The translations under genes were made by a program, and so were the position numbers. 64,000 nucleotides of DNA from NCBI GenBank assembly GCA_963971405.1, contig OZ020486.1, positions 6,347,419 to 6,411,418 on the forward strand. Reading direction: 5' to 3'. The notes under the pieces are model-generated. The model worked only from the letters and a program-made list of their open reading frames with translations, was not told the DNA's origin and searched no databases. This DNA is from Psococerastis gibbosa (taxonomy: Eukaryota; Arthropoda; Insecta; Psocodea; Psocidae). This document shows, piece by piece, positions 52,401 through 63,083 of the stretch (position 1 is the stretch's first letter; each line of letters opens with the position of its first letter).

Positions 52401-55400
52401 GACGGGTAAGGCAGTTGCCGTCCATTTTGTGTTCCCGTAAGACCTGTTTTAATGAAGCAAAGGATTAAAGAGTTGCAGGATTTTGGAGAGGCAAGTAGTT
52501 GTGACACAAACTTAGGAACACGTGGTTGTCAGGACCTGTAAATGGAAGCAGCGTCGGATATAATTCCGATAGGTTTCACGGCCGGAGTCAGATGATAACA
52601 TAGTAGAATTCGGGTTGATAGGCCGCGGCTGATCTGAGAGAGCAATGCCATACGTTTTGTCAATGCGTGGAGCCGATATCAGTGGCTTCTAAAATTATAT
52701 CTCGGAGGCTCGCGGTGCCAACTGTCTAGGTAAGAGGAAGTGCACTAATATTAATAATAGGGCTCTTCGCTAGTGCCACTTCCAAATTGACAAATGACAC
52801 TTCCAAAATTCCAAATAGAGTCCAACAACTCCTATTCTACAGTGTCATCAGCGACCACGACGAGAGTACGCCAACTGACTCAAGAATAAAAATTTCTACA
52901 CAGAAATGCTTGAATGATTCAAAAAAATTATGCGTACAAATATTTGTCCGGTATAGTATTCTCTAGATGATAGACCTCTTTATACCGAGAACGACGTACT
53001 TAACTTGTCACACCACTTCACTTCAACATACCTATAACTTACCAAAAACCTAAACCTTGAGCAGGTAGACTACTTAGAGACCCAAATCATAATGAGAAAA
53101 GAAGATATGAAAAATGTCAAGGTAGTGCCGTAGGTAAACGTAAGCCACACACCATTCACTGGTAGTAAAAAACTCTCCTACCTGAATTCCGCGCCGTAAA
53201 CTAGCTACATGTAAAACTGAAGTGATATGCAGCGTTGCCAAATCATCCATTGTCAGTCTGTGTAAAACTCGGCCGTCCACCCGACCGGTGAGGAATACAT
53301 CTTTGTATTGGGGAAGACCAATGTCGTCGAGCCACCTCAGTACCTGCAAGAGAGAAAAATTGTAGTTCGGAACCAGAATTATCAACCTTAGCATTTACCC
53401 GGGAGTGCCACAGTTTGCCTTCTTTTACTTGAGCCAAGTAATTGCACGTTGCAATCGCATATCTATACGCACAGAACACAGTCTGTTGTGCTGACAACTG
53501 TCCTCAATTGCATAATAATGATTCACTCTTGACAACTAGGCCTAAAGGTAATGCACGTGTGTACTGTTCGCCCAGAAAAGTTTGCAAATGTCCATGAAAA
53601 TATCCCTTAATGCTTTACCAAGTCGGGGACAAGTCCCGCCTCTCCATGTAAATTCCCTATGCTGCATTTTCAAATCAGATAGAACTACTTTGCATGTGTT
53701 TGTATACACAAAACTTACGGGGGTTCCATCCCAAATTTAATGCATTAAGGTCACAAGTGGACATTGCTTATTTTTTTAGCTAAAATTGTCGATCTGTTGC
53801 ACTTTTTACGAATTCACGACTCCAATGTCAAAATTAAAATTAAAATTTTCTGAATGTTAGTTATTGTCTTCAACTACTGTAGCAACGTTAGTGGAACGGT
53901 TTTAGGATCATCAAACATCAGAACAAAATCAAAGCAATATTTATTGTTATAAATATTATTAGTGATGCGTTTCTTGAATTTGAGAAATTTATAAAATTTT
54001 CATCTTACCATACTGTGTTATAAAATGGATCAACTTGAAAGTAGACAGTTAATATCGAAGTTAAGGGCATTCAGACCACAGAAAAGAGTGTTAGGTCTTA
54101 CCAAAGGAAGCAGGCCTAGTAAGAGGAAGCAACTGAAGCAACATTTCCGCATGAACCGTTTGGTAAGGCAAACAAATTCACTAGAAGGCATGAATGATGA
54201 TCATAAACCTTTGCGAACTATTTAAGGAAGTTGAAAGTTATATTTAAGATATATATTATATGTATACAGAGTCTAGGAGCCCGTCCGGAATCTCGAAGAA
54301 TGTGATGAAAGTATGATAAGGAACCCCATAATTATGTATATTCATCCTAGGATGATTGCTGACTGTTAAGCTTGGACAACCTGCGACACGAAATATTAGA
54401 GCTTGATGGTCGTTACCAAATGCCCAAGGAGAGCCTCCGCGTATTTATCACTAGGCGTCTTCATTTCAGGTAAAATAAAAAACACAGCCAGTCGGTTGAG
54501 GAGACTATTATAAATACACGCATCAGAAGTGCAGCAGAAACAAAGAAGTCACAATTTAAATGCTGTGCAGATTTAAGATGTTTGACAAAATACAACGTCT
54601 TGGTCGAGTCGCCACGCACGCTTTCTTGGCGTTATAGGTATTTACAAGGAATCCGAAACGCCAGGTCTGAAGGAAATCGCATTGTATACCTTGACGAGAC
54701 CCTTATTGGTGTGATACACAGAAACTCTATTCTGTGGCCTGAACGCTCTTAAGTTAACTTTCTACTTTCAAGTTGATCCATTTTATAACACAGTAAGTTA
54801 TGGTAAGATGAAAATTTTATAAATTTCTCAAATTCAAGAAACGCATCACAAATAATATTTATAACAATAAATATTGCTTTGATTTTGTTCTGATGTTTGA
54901 TGATCCTAAAACCGTTCCACTAACGTTGCTACAGTAGTTGAAGACAATTAACTAACATTCAGAAAATTTTAATTTTAATTTTGACACTGGAGTCGTGAAT
55001 TCGTCAAAAGTGCAACAGATCGATAATTTTAGCTATAAAAAATAAGCAATGTCCACTTGTGACCTTAATGCATTAAATTTGGAATGGAACCTCCGTAAGT
55101 TTTGTGAATACAAACACATGCCAAGTAGTTCTATCTGATTTGAAAATGCAGCTAAGGGAATTTACATGGAGAGGCGGGGCTTGTCCCCGACTTGGTAAAG
55201 CATTAAGGGATATTTTCATGGACATTTGCAAACTTTTCTGGGCGAACAGTACCAGCCTTCTTTTTTCATTACGCCATAGCATTAGGCTTCCGCCGGCCGT
55301 TGTTACCGTACGCGACATGCTCCATTGCTCTATAACACACACCGGTGTCGCCTTGCGGTAAAAGATGACTATAACTACCTTCTTCAAGAGGGGGTATTCC

Positions 55401-58400
55401 AAAAAAATAAGAAAAATACCAACCCAGTGAGTATCTAGTTGACAGCAGGCTTCAACATCTCATCAGGAGCGCCACCCTGCAGCACCTGTATGGCCAACAG
55501 CAGCTTTTTTGTGGTTCTGCCAGAGGGTATAATCCAAAAAAAATAAGAAAAATACCAACCCAGTGAGTATCCAAGAGGCCAGCAGGCTTCAGCATCTCAT
55601 CAGGAGCGCCACCCTGCAGCGCCTGTATGGCCAACAGCAGCTTCTTCTTGTGCAGCGGGTTCTTGATGCCCAACTCCTTCTCCAGATCGTGTATAGAAGC
55701 TGCCAGAAGGTGAGCCCCACCTTGCACCCAGCGCCGCGCATCTGTTACATAATTCTCCAGACCCAGTTCCTCAAGCCATGAGCACACTTGGTCCTTGGTC
55801 CACTGAGCCAAAGGTAAGTCAACACTATGAACAGAATGGAATGCCATAGTAAGCAATTGGTACCTACGAAGGGTTATGAAGACAGGAGGTAGAGGATGTC
55901 AGCACTATCTTGGTCACTATTGTACTCAATTGCCAAGAACCAGCATAAAATATCAGGGGTTAATACATGATGAACAGAGAAACTCAGGAGGGATCGAAAG
56001 CTGGTGAAATGGGCTACAAAGATTTAAAAAAAAACGACGCCCCCCAATAGGCCTACTCCCTACCTACCGACTAGTCTACGCTAACCCGTCGTTCGGCACG
56101 GCCAACCATCAACAGCAACAATGGACTACTTTTGTATGGGATCCAGCGCTCTGATTGGTGGGGCGTATTGGCTAATAGCTGTCATTCATACTTAACATAA
56201 TATTATGGGAAGAACTTCATTACTTTTTATTTTACACAACATAATTCATAATAAATAACTATTTTACACAACATAATTCAAGTTTAGTTCTTTGAACTTG
56301 AAAGTAGATTGTGCAAGGATATTGCGACAATAGCTATCAACTGACTTAGCCCAGATAGACTTCTGAATATATTCGAAAACTGAGATTTCATAACATCGGC
56401 AAAGATACACAGGGCAACATATAAAAAAAACAATTGTTGACCTGTGTTGTTGCTCGGTTGGCTTTCTCAATTTAAAACAACTCGAGCTGATAATCTACAC
56501 TAAACTCATAGGCTAAGTCAGTTGATAGCTATTGCCATAGTTTCCTTGCAGAATCTAATTTATTCAAATTCAAACGAAATAAACTTGTATTTCTTTATGA
56601 AATGCAAATCGCAAATGACGGAATATTGACCAGTGGAATACACGCCTATAAGATTTGGCGATAACTGGACTTGTCGGGGCTTGTGGTCCAGCGGTTAAGA
56701 CGACGCCCCGGTTAGGCGCAGATCGTGGGTTCGAGTCCCGCCAAGCCCGGTTTCTTCCATATCCTCAAATTTCGGTTATGTTGATTTCAATACGAAAGAT
56801 ATTTCAGTGTTATGCAACTAGGTTAACCACTTCGCACAGCCCACAGCAGTAGAAAATTTGTGTACTTACATTTCTCTAATACGAAGAATAGGCGCCAGAC
56901 GGGGTCCGGCGGTGGCGCGCACCCCTCCTCGCTGCAGACTGCCGCCTATGTCATTAACATTACCCGACCGCGAGCGGCGCAATCTGGACCAGACGGGCGG
57001 ACATTAGCACACAAGACAGAAGCCAGGCAAAGCGACAAACACAAGTTAGACACATTAGTTATTAGAGATATAGCCATTATGAAGCTGTAGATAAGAGCCT
57101 GCAGATGATTTAATAATGCAACTGGTTTTGAAACCATTGACTAGGTTTCATAAAAAGAAGTATATAAGAAGTACATTGGTACATATAAGTACGTTACGAA
57201 GGCATTTGTCAGGCTTATTTCTTGTAGTGTGGAAAAGGCATATTCGTCAAATTTAGGATAAGAATCATTACATTAGTAATATAATTCCGCAGGTAATGAC
57301 AATGAGTTGTGAATAACGGTATGTAATAATTCATTTTAAAGTGGGAGAGAACTTTAAAAAAATACTAGACTTAGGAAATGTCTTCGTAACATGGTTGTGT
57401 AGTAAAACCTCTCATTTCACAAATTTGGAGCAATTGCTTCAGTAAAAGAAGAAATTATTGCTTCGTGGAGTAAAAGGTGGTTCTGCACATAGGTGACGGA
57501 ACAAATGGTATTGGTTCGGAATGCATTAATTTTTTTCTTCTACCCTTGATGCAAAAACTTCTGTTATGATTTCCACTGATTATGCTGTTATGGATGTAAA
57601 GTGGTTTATGTGTTGTTACAGTATGTGCATTTCAGACTTCAAGCAACACATTGCAGCTAAAACCTAGTTTATAAACAGACAGAAATACCGATTTTAGCGT
57701 ATTTTTTCTGCCACATACTCTTATGGGGAAAATGGTTTTTTTTTTGTAAACATATTGCAGGCCGCATGATATTGCAAACGCAAAATTGCTAAAAAGATCT
57801 TTTCCACCTAACCAAGCAAATATATACAAACTTGGTGGCTACGCTACCATTCGGCATGGCTGTATGCTGTTTAAAAACGTTCTCTAAGCACCCCGCTATG
57901 TACAAAGTCAGCAGTAAGTACTTGATAAACAATTTCTTAAATGTCCTATTGCTGCCGATGAGAGCCATCTCACGGTAAAGCTGTATTACATCTCATTAAA
58001 AACGATCTCTAAGCACCACGTACTGTACAAAGACTGTTCTACGTACTTGATAAACATCTTCTTAAATGCTCTATTGCTGCCATCAGTGGGTTGTTGCGGT
58101 GTGATTTCTACAGGAACTGCCAGGTCCAACTCTGCTGCTGTAGGTCGCTGCGGCAAACGCTGAACGTCGGCTGAAATATCAGGATTTATAAATTATTCGC
58201 TGATAATTTCTTATTTATTTAATCCTAGTAAACATTTTTCACACAATGCTATGAAGCAGTAATAAAACGTATAAAATATCTCATAGCACAGTGATCAGAG
58301 AGTGCAATACCACATGTAGTCCAGCAGATCCGTGTCCTGCCTAGGAGACGCGCTGGGAAATTTGATATTGTACCAAATGGGTAGCTGGAATACCCATGAG

Positions 58401-61400
58401 TTAACCTCAGAAGATTTCTGAAGCAGGCGAGAAGATGAAAGAAGAAAATTCAGGTGCATGGGTTTCCCTTCGACAGGAACCGAACGCGCCGCAGCACCAG
58501 AAATAATTTGAAGTGCGTTCTGAATTGGACAGTTTTTTGCAATAACCAATCAACAAGGGAATTGCTCCAATGACAAACTTCCGAGCGTGTCGCTAGCGTT
58601 GCAATCGCCATTGTGGGGCCAAGTTGAAGTATTGACACATAACTATGGCTACTTTGCAACGCATCAAAACCTTTTTGTAAATTTTGTAAATTTAAAATTG
58701 GTTTTCACAAAACATAGGCATCGTATCTCTGGGCCGAAGTAGTATATGTACAAATAATGGCCAATTGCAGAACAATATGATCCTAATTTTACAATGTCGA
58801 TAGTTACAAACAAAAACCTCCACCTTAAGTGCGTTATCTCTGGGAAGAACAACAATTAAAGATGTTATTCAATAAGGATTATTTAATACAGCACTTAACA
58901 ATTAAAACCCGTTGAATGAAATGGAGGAAAGGTTGAAGACAACTAAATATTTTACAGTGCTAGAAAAACTGCAGACGTAGTTTTTTTTTTACATAGAATA
59001 CGTGCGTAGTTACGATATACACTCACGTAAACGAAAATGAAACGAAACCGACGAGGAAGTGCTACAGCGAGTAGAGCCAGACGGACACGACATCCTCTGC
59101 ACTCCACGATCCTGGAAAGCCAGATAAATATATGGTGATATATGCCTACTAGCAAAGAAGAAGCGAAACTTTGCATCTTGGATATTATTCAACAATATCA
59201 AGAGCCCAGCTTTCGTGAACAAAAATTCGTGCTGTCAACAGATTCAATTGTAACGTCATTGCTGCATGTACCTAGTAGTATATCCGGCATTTTGGATTTC
59301 AAAGCAAAATTGTTTTAACTTATTGACTTTGTTTTTCCCAGAGAAAATGCAAAAAAAAATTCCAGACACAGACAAGGAAGGAGAAAAGAAAAAACGGCAA
59401 CAGATATTGTCCAAAGTAAAAAAAAACTACATTGATCGCATAATAACATTGGGAATGCAATTTAAAAGCATGTATTAAAATGCAACTGACTAAAATCTTT
59501 ACGCTGTAAATACACGATCCAACTTGGTTGTACAACTTACTAAGGTGGACAACTTGGTCTTCCGGATTTCAGTCTGATGTACAGCCCAGAACAGACCGAA
59601 TTGGCCGAATTGATATTGTTTTGTTTTCGTTACATCTCCGGCTATGCCACATTAATTATTTGGATAACTATTGATGAAAAGCCAAATGCATTGTTGTTAA
59701 TCGGGTCATCGTACTTAAACAAGAAGAAAGATGCATAAAAAGGCAAAAAAAAGCCTCTTGGTTCTTCACCATTGTATTGAATAAAATGTAAAAACACAAA
59801 AGTACTTGATGTCATTGTCAACACTCTAACTCTGCGAATAAAATCGGCCGCTCCAGGTTTTCCATAGGGATGGAAAACTTACCAACCGGGTTGTCACGAT
59901 CCAAACTGGTCTGCCGCCGACCAAATGGTACAGTCAAGTTGGATCGTGTATTGCAGCTAAAGCTGCTAAAAATTTTTTTAAACAATGGACAACTCCAACA
60001 CAATTCAGGTTCTTACGACAATCTGTACCTACGTAAAACTAATTATAGCATCTCCATAAGATGCAGCAAAGAAGATTATATATGTTTCAAACGTTTTTTA
60101 ATGCATCTAGACAAGGTGCGCCAAGTCTGATGTGATGAGGAACGGAAAATATCGCCTTCTGCATGTACTAATCTAAGGGAAGATTGAAGGAAGAAGAACA
60201 ACCTAGTAGAAAAACCTGAGGCAGTGGTTTGGCAAGAGCACGACTTCCCCTTTCAGGATAGCAGTCTCCAAGGTATAAATTGCCATGATGACCGCCAGTC
60301 TTTATTAGAAGGGGCATTTACACTGAATATAAAAAAAAAAAATACACCAACTCCACTAGGCCGCATCCCCCTTTAGAGTTTCTTTCAGGGGACAAAAATT
60401 AAGAAGGTTCAATTTTCATAATCAAAATATTTCAAGGTAACCTTTTTATTGATGACTCCTAATTGATTATCTATTTCGATAACTATCCTAATTGATACAT
60501 AGTAAAGCATGTACGGGTTCACTCGTACCGGTTCTTTTATCGATAATTCATAAAGCAGTTCCCTACCAACTGGTCAACACTGGTATACGAGTTCAGTTAT
60601 GCCAACGTAATAAAATTGTCGTAAGAAGCTTAGGACAGCGGTAAGCAAGAGCAGTGAAATTCCCGTCACCTAGGTTTGGTGCTGAGTAGCTTTTCTCAGA
60701 CTTAAGCGTAAGTAAGGCGAGTTTTCTGTTACCAGACAGAGCTTTCTTGGCGTCAAACTCAATTATTTTCTGTCGGGGAAGACTACTGAATTGGTCCAGA
60801 CTTCTTCTTACTGGTCCCTGAAAAAGAAAATTATAATTATTTATTAATTAAGAGAGAAATTTATTAATTAAGAGAGTGAAAAACCTTATTAGTGTAAAAA
60901 TATGTAATAAAATATAAAATATTAATAAAAAATATTAGGACAGACAGAAGACATAACGTGCCCACATTATTCCAAGCAAATACATTTCTAAACACCCAAG
61001 TCCCTAGCAACGCACTAGAAGAAACAATCATAAGGTCCCCTGAAGCTAACAGTCCAGTGGAATTATTATCGTTCGAATCCCGGTCGGGGGGCTGAGGCGC
61101 GGAGGAAGGCCTGCAATGTATTTAATTAACTTGGCAGAGAAATCCCCGACATAGTATAACCAATAGCTGTATATGCTTTCATCTGGTGCTGTGTCGAAAA
61201 ATGCCAGAAAATGCCTGTGCAGGATGGACCCTGTTGTAGCAGCAGCTTGTGTCAGGATTGGCAGGAATAGAAGACCTGGGAGATGTTGGGTGTGACCGTC
61301 TCTTCAAGTCAGATCCTTGTACAACGGCTCTGATTTATTACGGGACTTGAATTAAGATGGCAGAGAAGCCCTATCAGGAGAGCTCAGGTATACGGTAACG

Positions 61401-63083
61401 TAAAGGACATTTTTCACATGTCTAGCAGTAATTTTGAGCTTTTACAATAGACGGACTAAACACAGTAGCCAGCAGGACCTGGTGACGAACCAGAGCAAAC
61501 CTTTGTTTTCGACATGTGGCGTCTCTCTTAAACACCCTCCACATTGTGGACAATAAATGTGGCCAACATCCTATGTTCATTACCGACTACATATCGGACA
61601 CAAATGTTGCCAGTTCCTTTTTCTTACAAATTTTTGAAACATGTGGCCAACACTTGTCGAAAACATGTTGGCGGTCCGGTGTATCTTTTATATTGCGGTG
61701 TAAACCCAGCTTTATCTTTCCACAAATCAACTGGTAGACCTACCGTATAAAATAAATCTCTTCTTTGGTTATTAGCAAATGCAACAGGACTCATCGAGGG
61801 CGAGCCTGAAGGTGCAATACGATCATGACTGGGAGTCGAGGTGGAAGAGAACGGGTTTCCAACATGGCCACCGTCAGTCACGTGGTTATTCATGAAAGGG
61901 TTGGCACTCCTGGGCGGCTTCAGCGCCTGCGCACGTCGCCGCTCATCCTTGAGGTCTATGTTTTCCCGCTCTATGGTCGCCATTGCCAGTTTGAGTTCCG
62001 ATATTGTGGACATCAGTTCCAGTTTTTGTGTTTCGAGGGATGATCGGCTTAGCATCTCCTGAAATAATAATAGAAATATAATGCTATTTTAGTTGTTTAA
62101 GGGAAAAATATGGCCGCCACAACATCCCAAATTGAGCTCCTCTATTCTCTATGTCTCTGAGGAATCCTTCTGTATCACGCTCGGGTAAACAACGCTGCCC
62201 AGGTCCAACACCGGAAGGGGCAGCGAACAAGGGGCAGCGAACAAGAGGCAACTCACCCCTCAGTAATACCAAGTACTGTATAGTCTGGTTTCTTTAAGTG
62301 GTAGCTCTGTAGTGAGAACTGGCGTTATCACCAAAATCTATTTATGTAGATATGTGTTGAAGGTTTGGTTTGAATATGCCTATGGATCCCATACCTTACT
62401 CCGCCACTAAAATATAACCTATAAGTTAAGCATCAAAAAGGGTTCCTGCTCTAGTTGTGTCAAATCAAATCCCCCCCCCCCCCGTCTATACAGTCAAACG
62501 CTTCACATAAGAAGGGCCTAAGTTCCATAATATGACCATGCATCACATTAGATTCTCAATATTTTTCAAATTTGCATAACGGTAGTCACTTCACTTCTAC
62601 CCCTTTGGCTTTAGCTTCTATAAACATCATGGCACAACAACCCGTGAGGGCCTATGCCTAAGGACTGGCGGAGGAACCTCACTCTTGACCACTGGGATGT
62701 TGCCGCGCTTCCCCCCTACCGATGAAGGTAAGGCACCCATTAGAGTTGGATGGATCCAGGTCAGTTGGAAAATGTTTCAATATTTATTATGTCCAGCCTC
62801 GAACCGCTCGACCTTCCGCTACATAGCCCAGTTCAGTACTAACTGGACTATTACTGATCATGCTGTACCAACAAAAATTATCTGTAAAATCAATCAAATT
62901 TACCCGCTGTAGCAGATTCTCAGCACTCTTCAACTGGTGCCTCTTCTCCTCTAGACAGTCCGTCAGATCAGCTAGCTTTTCAGCTTGTGCTGCCAACTGT
63001 TCCCCGAGTACCTGGACCTGCAGTCGCAGCGCGTCGCGCTCCCCCTCCAGCCGCAGAATCCGCTCTTCCATGTCCGCGCTGCC
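46438..63083 (-). CDS. Liprin-beta: Liprin-beta (PPFIA-binding protein family), 3' eleven exons
   Basis: Cytoplasmic scaffold of the liprin family, involved in cell adhesion and synapse or cortical organisation through coiled-coil and SAM-domain contacts. Exons, minus strand: 63083-62904, 62058-61744, 60817-60670, 58170-58047, 56983-56870, 55824-55560, 53343-53182, 52443-52069, 51434-51309, 48175-48116 and 46473-46438. All are GT-AG and phase compatible: 1905 nt, 634 residues plus stop. Order: coiled coil, Ser/Pro-rich linker, SAPNL and LRRS motifs, RATAGPRL, then SAM1, SAM2, SAM3 and a basic tail ending in a CPL motif. The N-terminal exons are not in the window. The last two exons are assigned only from splice signals and phase. 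An alternative C-terminal exon exists near 49.6 kb. Confidence 0.9.
46755..46976 (-). mobile_element. tRNA-derived SINE-1, full copy
   Basis: Complete minus-strand copy, (AAAT)n tail at the left, A-box complement at the right end. Confidence 0.78.
46980..48110. other. Liprin-beta last intron region, nothing else recognised
   Basis: A 123-codon plus-strand ORF (46969-47340) overlaps the SINE-1 head and is Thr/Leu/Tyr-rich without domain features. Poly-C and poly-T runs at 47900-48065. Confidence 0.45.
48116..48175 (-). CDS. Liprin-beta: Probable penultimate liprin-beta exon
   Basis: A 60-nt exon with a long pyrimidine tract, TTTTTCAG acceptor and GTAAGT donor. In phase 0 it reads MMTSRSHVPDVCPQTEASSN. 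It has the right phase to follow the basic tail exon. I see no clear homology to known liprin-beta tails, so assignment rests on splice signals, strand and phase. Confidence 0.5.
48238..48405 (+). mobile_element. tRNA-derived SINE-2, second copy
   Basis: Same sequence as 363-540 with scattered changes; A-rich tail at 48390-48402. Confidence 0.65.
49045..49120 (-). mobile_element. SINE-1, tRNA-like head
   Basis: GGACTCGAACCAACAACCTT and CCACTACTCTGCATGTCCTG. Body missing. Confidence 0.6.
49550..49622 (-). CDS. Candidate alternative exon downstream of the liprin-beta basic tail
   Basis: Two possible acceptors (CTTTAG and TTTCTTAG) open a frame reading GTVHTDDGGIRLEIYDG. Phase 0 from the first acceptor fits the basic tail exon. 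The frame can stay open to a stop near 49377 or splice at A|GTAAAT. GTV recalls a conserved spot in vertebrate tails, but similarity is too weak to decide. Confidence 0.25.
50180..50330 (-). mobile_element. tRNA-derived SINE-3, first of a tandem pair
   Basis: Head GGGGCTTGTGGTCCAGCGGT (A box) and GGGTTTGAATCCCGCC (B box) on the minus strand. Part of a 330-bp unit that is repeated next to it. Confidence 0.75.
50490..50930 (-). mobile_element. tRNA-derived SINE-3, second of the pair, split by a LINE
   Basis: Same unit as the first, interrupted between GAGGACATGG and AAAAAACTGG by the LINE fragment at 50543-50815. Confidence 0.8.
50543..50815 (-). mobile_element. LINE 3' fragment, second copy, inserted in a SINE
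   Basis: Longer 5' than the copy at 18345: [34 protein letters not shown], ending [13 protein letters not shown] stop and an AAAGTAAAGTAAG tail. Flanked by GACATGGAAAA and GATATGGAAAA, its target duplication inside SINE-3. Confidence 0.85.
51309..51434 (-). CDS. Liprin-beta: Liprin-beta basic tail exon
   Basis: Forty-two residues: TVKRSQFTLKRKKSK, then DYGDLVCPLNAGTSSG. It aligns with the FGNLRKKKQ and YVCPMELG tail of liprin-beta. Acceptor ATTTGCAG, donor GGT|GTAAGT, phase 0 to 0. An overlapping donor 2 nt upstream (G|GTGTAA) would give phase 1. Confidence 0.88.
52069..52443 (-). CDS. Liprin-beta: Liprin-beta SAM3 exon
   Basis: One hundred and twenty-five residues: VLREHKMDGNCLTRR, SHRVMEWLRAVDLAEYAPNL, GSGVHGAVMV, LLNIPPSKTLLRRHL, then LGYVPLTPTAK. 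This is the third SAM domain, with the strongly conserved AEYAPNLRGSGVHG segment. Acceptor TTAAAACAG, donor AAG|GTATAG, phase 0 to 0. Confidence 0.95.
53182..53343 (-). CDS. Liprin-beta: Liprin-beta SAM2 exon
   Basis: Fifty-four residues: VLRWLDDIGLPQYKDVF, GRVDGRVLHRLTMDDL, LHVASLRRGIQ. RWLDDIGLPQYK is diagnostic for liprin SAM2. Acceptor CTCTTGCAG, donor CAG|GTAGGA, phase 0 to 0. Confidence 0.94.
53565..55249 (+). mobile_element. Mariner-like deletion derivative, copy 2, uninterrupted
   Basis: About 1685 bp, same ends, flanked by TA on both sides (53563-53564, 55250-55251). It carries a 66-codon ORF (54025-54225) and the RYLQGIRNARSEG fragment with YLDET intact. Its sequence at about 54184 is the uninterrupted form of the site where the LTR element entered copy 1. 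Lies in a liprin-beta intron. Confidence 0.82.
55393..55510 (-). pseudogene. Partial tandem duplicate of the SAM1 exon
   Basis: About 118 bp nearly identical to the 3' part of the SAM1 exon and its intron start, offset by about 134 bp. It encodes KLLLAIQVLQGGAPDEML, but a stop follows a few codons later (after KPAVN). It therefore cannot replace the original exon end. Probably inert. Confidence 0.75.
55560..55824 (-). CDS. Liprin-beta: Liprin-beta SAM1 exon
   Basis: Eighty-eight codons: VDLPLAQWTKDQVCSWLEEL, LENYVTDARRWV, LEKELGIKNPLHKKKLLLAI. This is a complete first SAM domain. Acceptor TTCATAG, phase 2 in, 0 out. The donor TGG|GTTGGT is not typical but gives the conserved HWVLRWLDDIG join to SAM2. 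The 3' part of the exon is tandemly repeated downstream. Confidence 0.92.
56660..56785 (+). mobile_element. tRNA-derived SINE-3, third copy
   Basis: Plus strand: CTTGTGGTCCAGCGGTTAAG and GTGGGTTCGAGTCCCGCC. Lies about 90 bp from a liprin-beta exon. Confidence 0.75.
56870..56983 (-). CDS. Liprin-beta: Liprin-beta LRRS / RATAGPRL exon
   Basis: Thirty-seven full codons: LRRSRSGNVNDIGGS, then LQRGGVRATAGPRLAP. It aligns with the LRRSQS and GGTRATAGPRL segments just before SAM1 in liprin-beta. GC-rich compared with its surroundings. Acceptor GTCTGGTCCAG, donor AT|GTAAGT, phase 2 to 2. It joins FKKMFI-K upstream and the SAM1 exon downstream exactly in frame. Confidence 0.85.
57890..58085. repeat. 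120-bp tandem duplication over a liprin-beta exon end
   Basis: Two diverged units; each has the GSNRxFKKxFIK coding segment, a donor, and AACGxTCTCTAAGCACCxCG. The upstream unit is the used exon end. Confidence 0.8.
57922..57968 (-). CDS. Duplicated liprin-beta exon segment, possible alternative first exon
   Basis: A diverged tandem copy of the 3' half of the neighbouring exon. It encodes MALIGSNRTFKKLFIK, where the final Lys is completed by the next exon, and keeps a donor (AA|GTACTT) in the same phase 2. No convincing acceptor lies before it, but it opens with an in-frame ATG. It could therefore serve as the start of a short SAM-only isoform, or be an inert duplication. Confidence 0.3.
58047..58170 (-). 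CDS. Liprin-beta: Liprin-beta linker exon ending in FKKMFIK
   Basis: Forty residues with partial codons at both ends. Joined to the previous exon it reads SAPNLADVQRLPQ, then AAELDLAV, and ends GSNRAFKKMFI. This corresponds to the basic segment before the LRRS motif of liprin-beta. Acceptor ATATTTCAG, donor AA|GTACGT, phase 1 in, 2 out. The 3' half plus donor is duplicated 120 bp downstream. Confidence 0.75.
60125..60330 (+). mobile_element. Degenerate RTE-like LINE fragment
   Basis: Similar to 22820-23020 at nucleotide level (ATGAGGAACGGAAAATATCG..., GGAAGATTGAAGGAAGAAG..., GCAAGAGCACGAC). Frameshifted. In a liprin-beta intron. Confidence 0.6.
60670..60817 (-). CDS. Liprin-beta: Liprin-beta linker exon with SAPNL motif
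   Basis: Forty-nine residues plus one base: GPVRRSLDQFSSLPRQ, IIEFDAKKAL, then KSEKSYSAPNL. The SAPNL end aligns with the TASAPNL motif of liprin-beta. Acceptor CTTTTTCAG, donor G|GTGACG, phase 0 in, 1 out. Confidence 0.75.
61744..62058 (-). CDS. Liprin-beta: Liprin-beta coiled-coil end and linker exon
   Basis: One hundred and five residues. Starts EMLSRSSLETQKLELMSTI, a signature of liprin-beta, then changes at about residue 45 to a Ser/Pro-rich disordered stretch (NPFMNNHVTDGG, PSGSPSMSPVAF). Acceptor TATTTCAG, donor ACG|GTAGGT, phase 0 to 0. The coiled coil is shorter than in vertebrate liprin-beta. Confidence 0.9.
62904..63083 (-). CDS. Liprin-beta: Liprin-beta coiled-coil exon
   Basis: Sixty residues, including MEERILRLEGERDALRLQ and LADLTDCLEEKRHQL, with a strong heptad pattern. 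It matches the start of the liprin-beta coiled coil. Acceptor TTTCCAG, donor CGG|GTAAAT, phase 0 to 0. Earlier coding exons must lie to the right of the window. Confidence 0.88.

Noticed and set aside
56660-56765. Possible functional tRNA gene
   Set aside because: Good A and B boxes but no convincing acceptor stem, and the same sequence occurs with a longer conserved body at 50.2 and 50.8 kb, so it is a SINE.
58295-58549. 84-codon minus ORF with LLSSSRLLQKSSEV
   Set aside because: No recognisable domain and no splice sites in a compatible phase. Lies in a liprin-beta intron.
59027-59111. Splice-flanked 85-bp segment (TTTCCAG acceptor, GTGAGT donor)
   Set aside because: Length is not a multiple of three and every frame breaks the liprin-beta frame. 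No homology in any frame.
59870-59965. Possible liprin-beta exon, RSNLTVPFGRRQTSLDRDNPVG with GTAAGT donor
   Set aside because: It enters only in phase 2 and leaves in phase 1, so it cannot sit between the flanking liprin-beta exons (phase 1 to 1). Direct joining without it gives the conserved SAPNLA reading.
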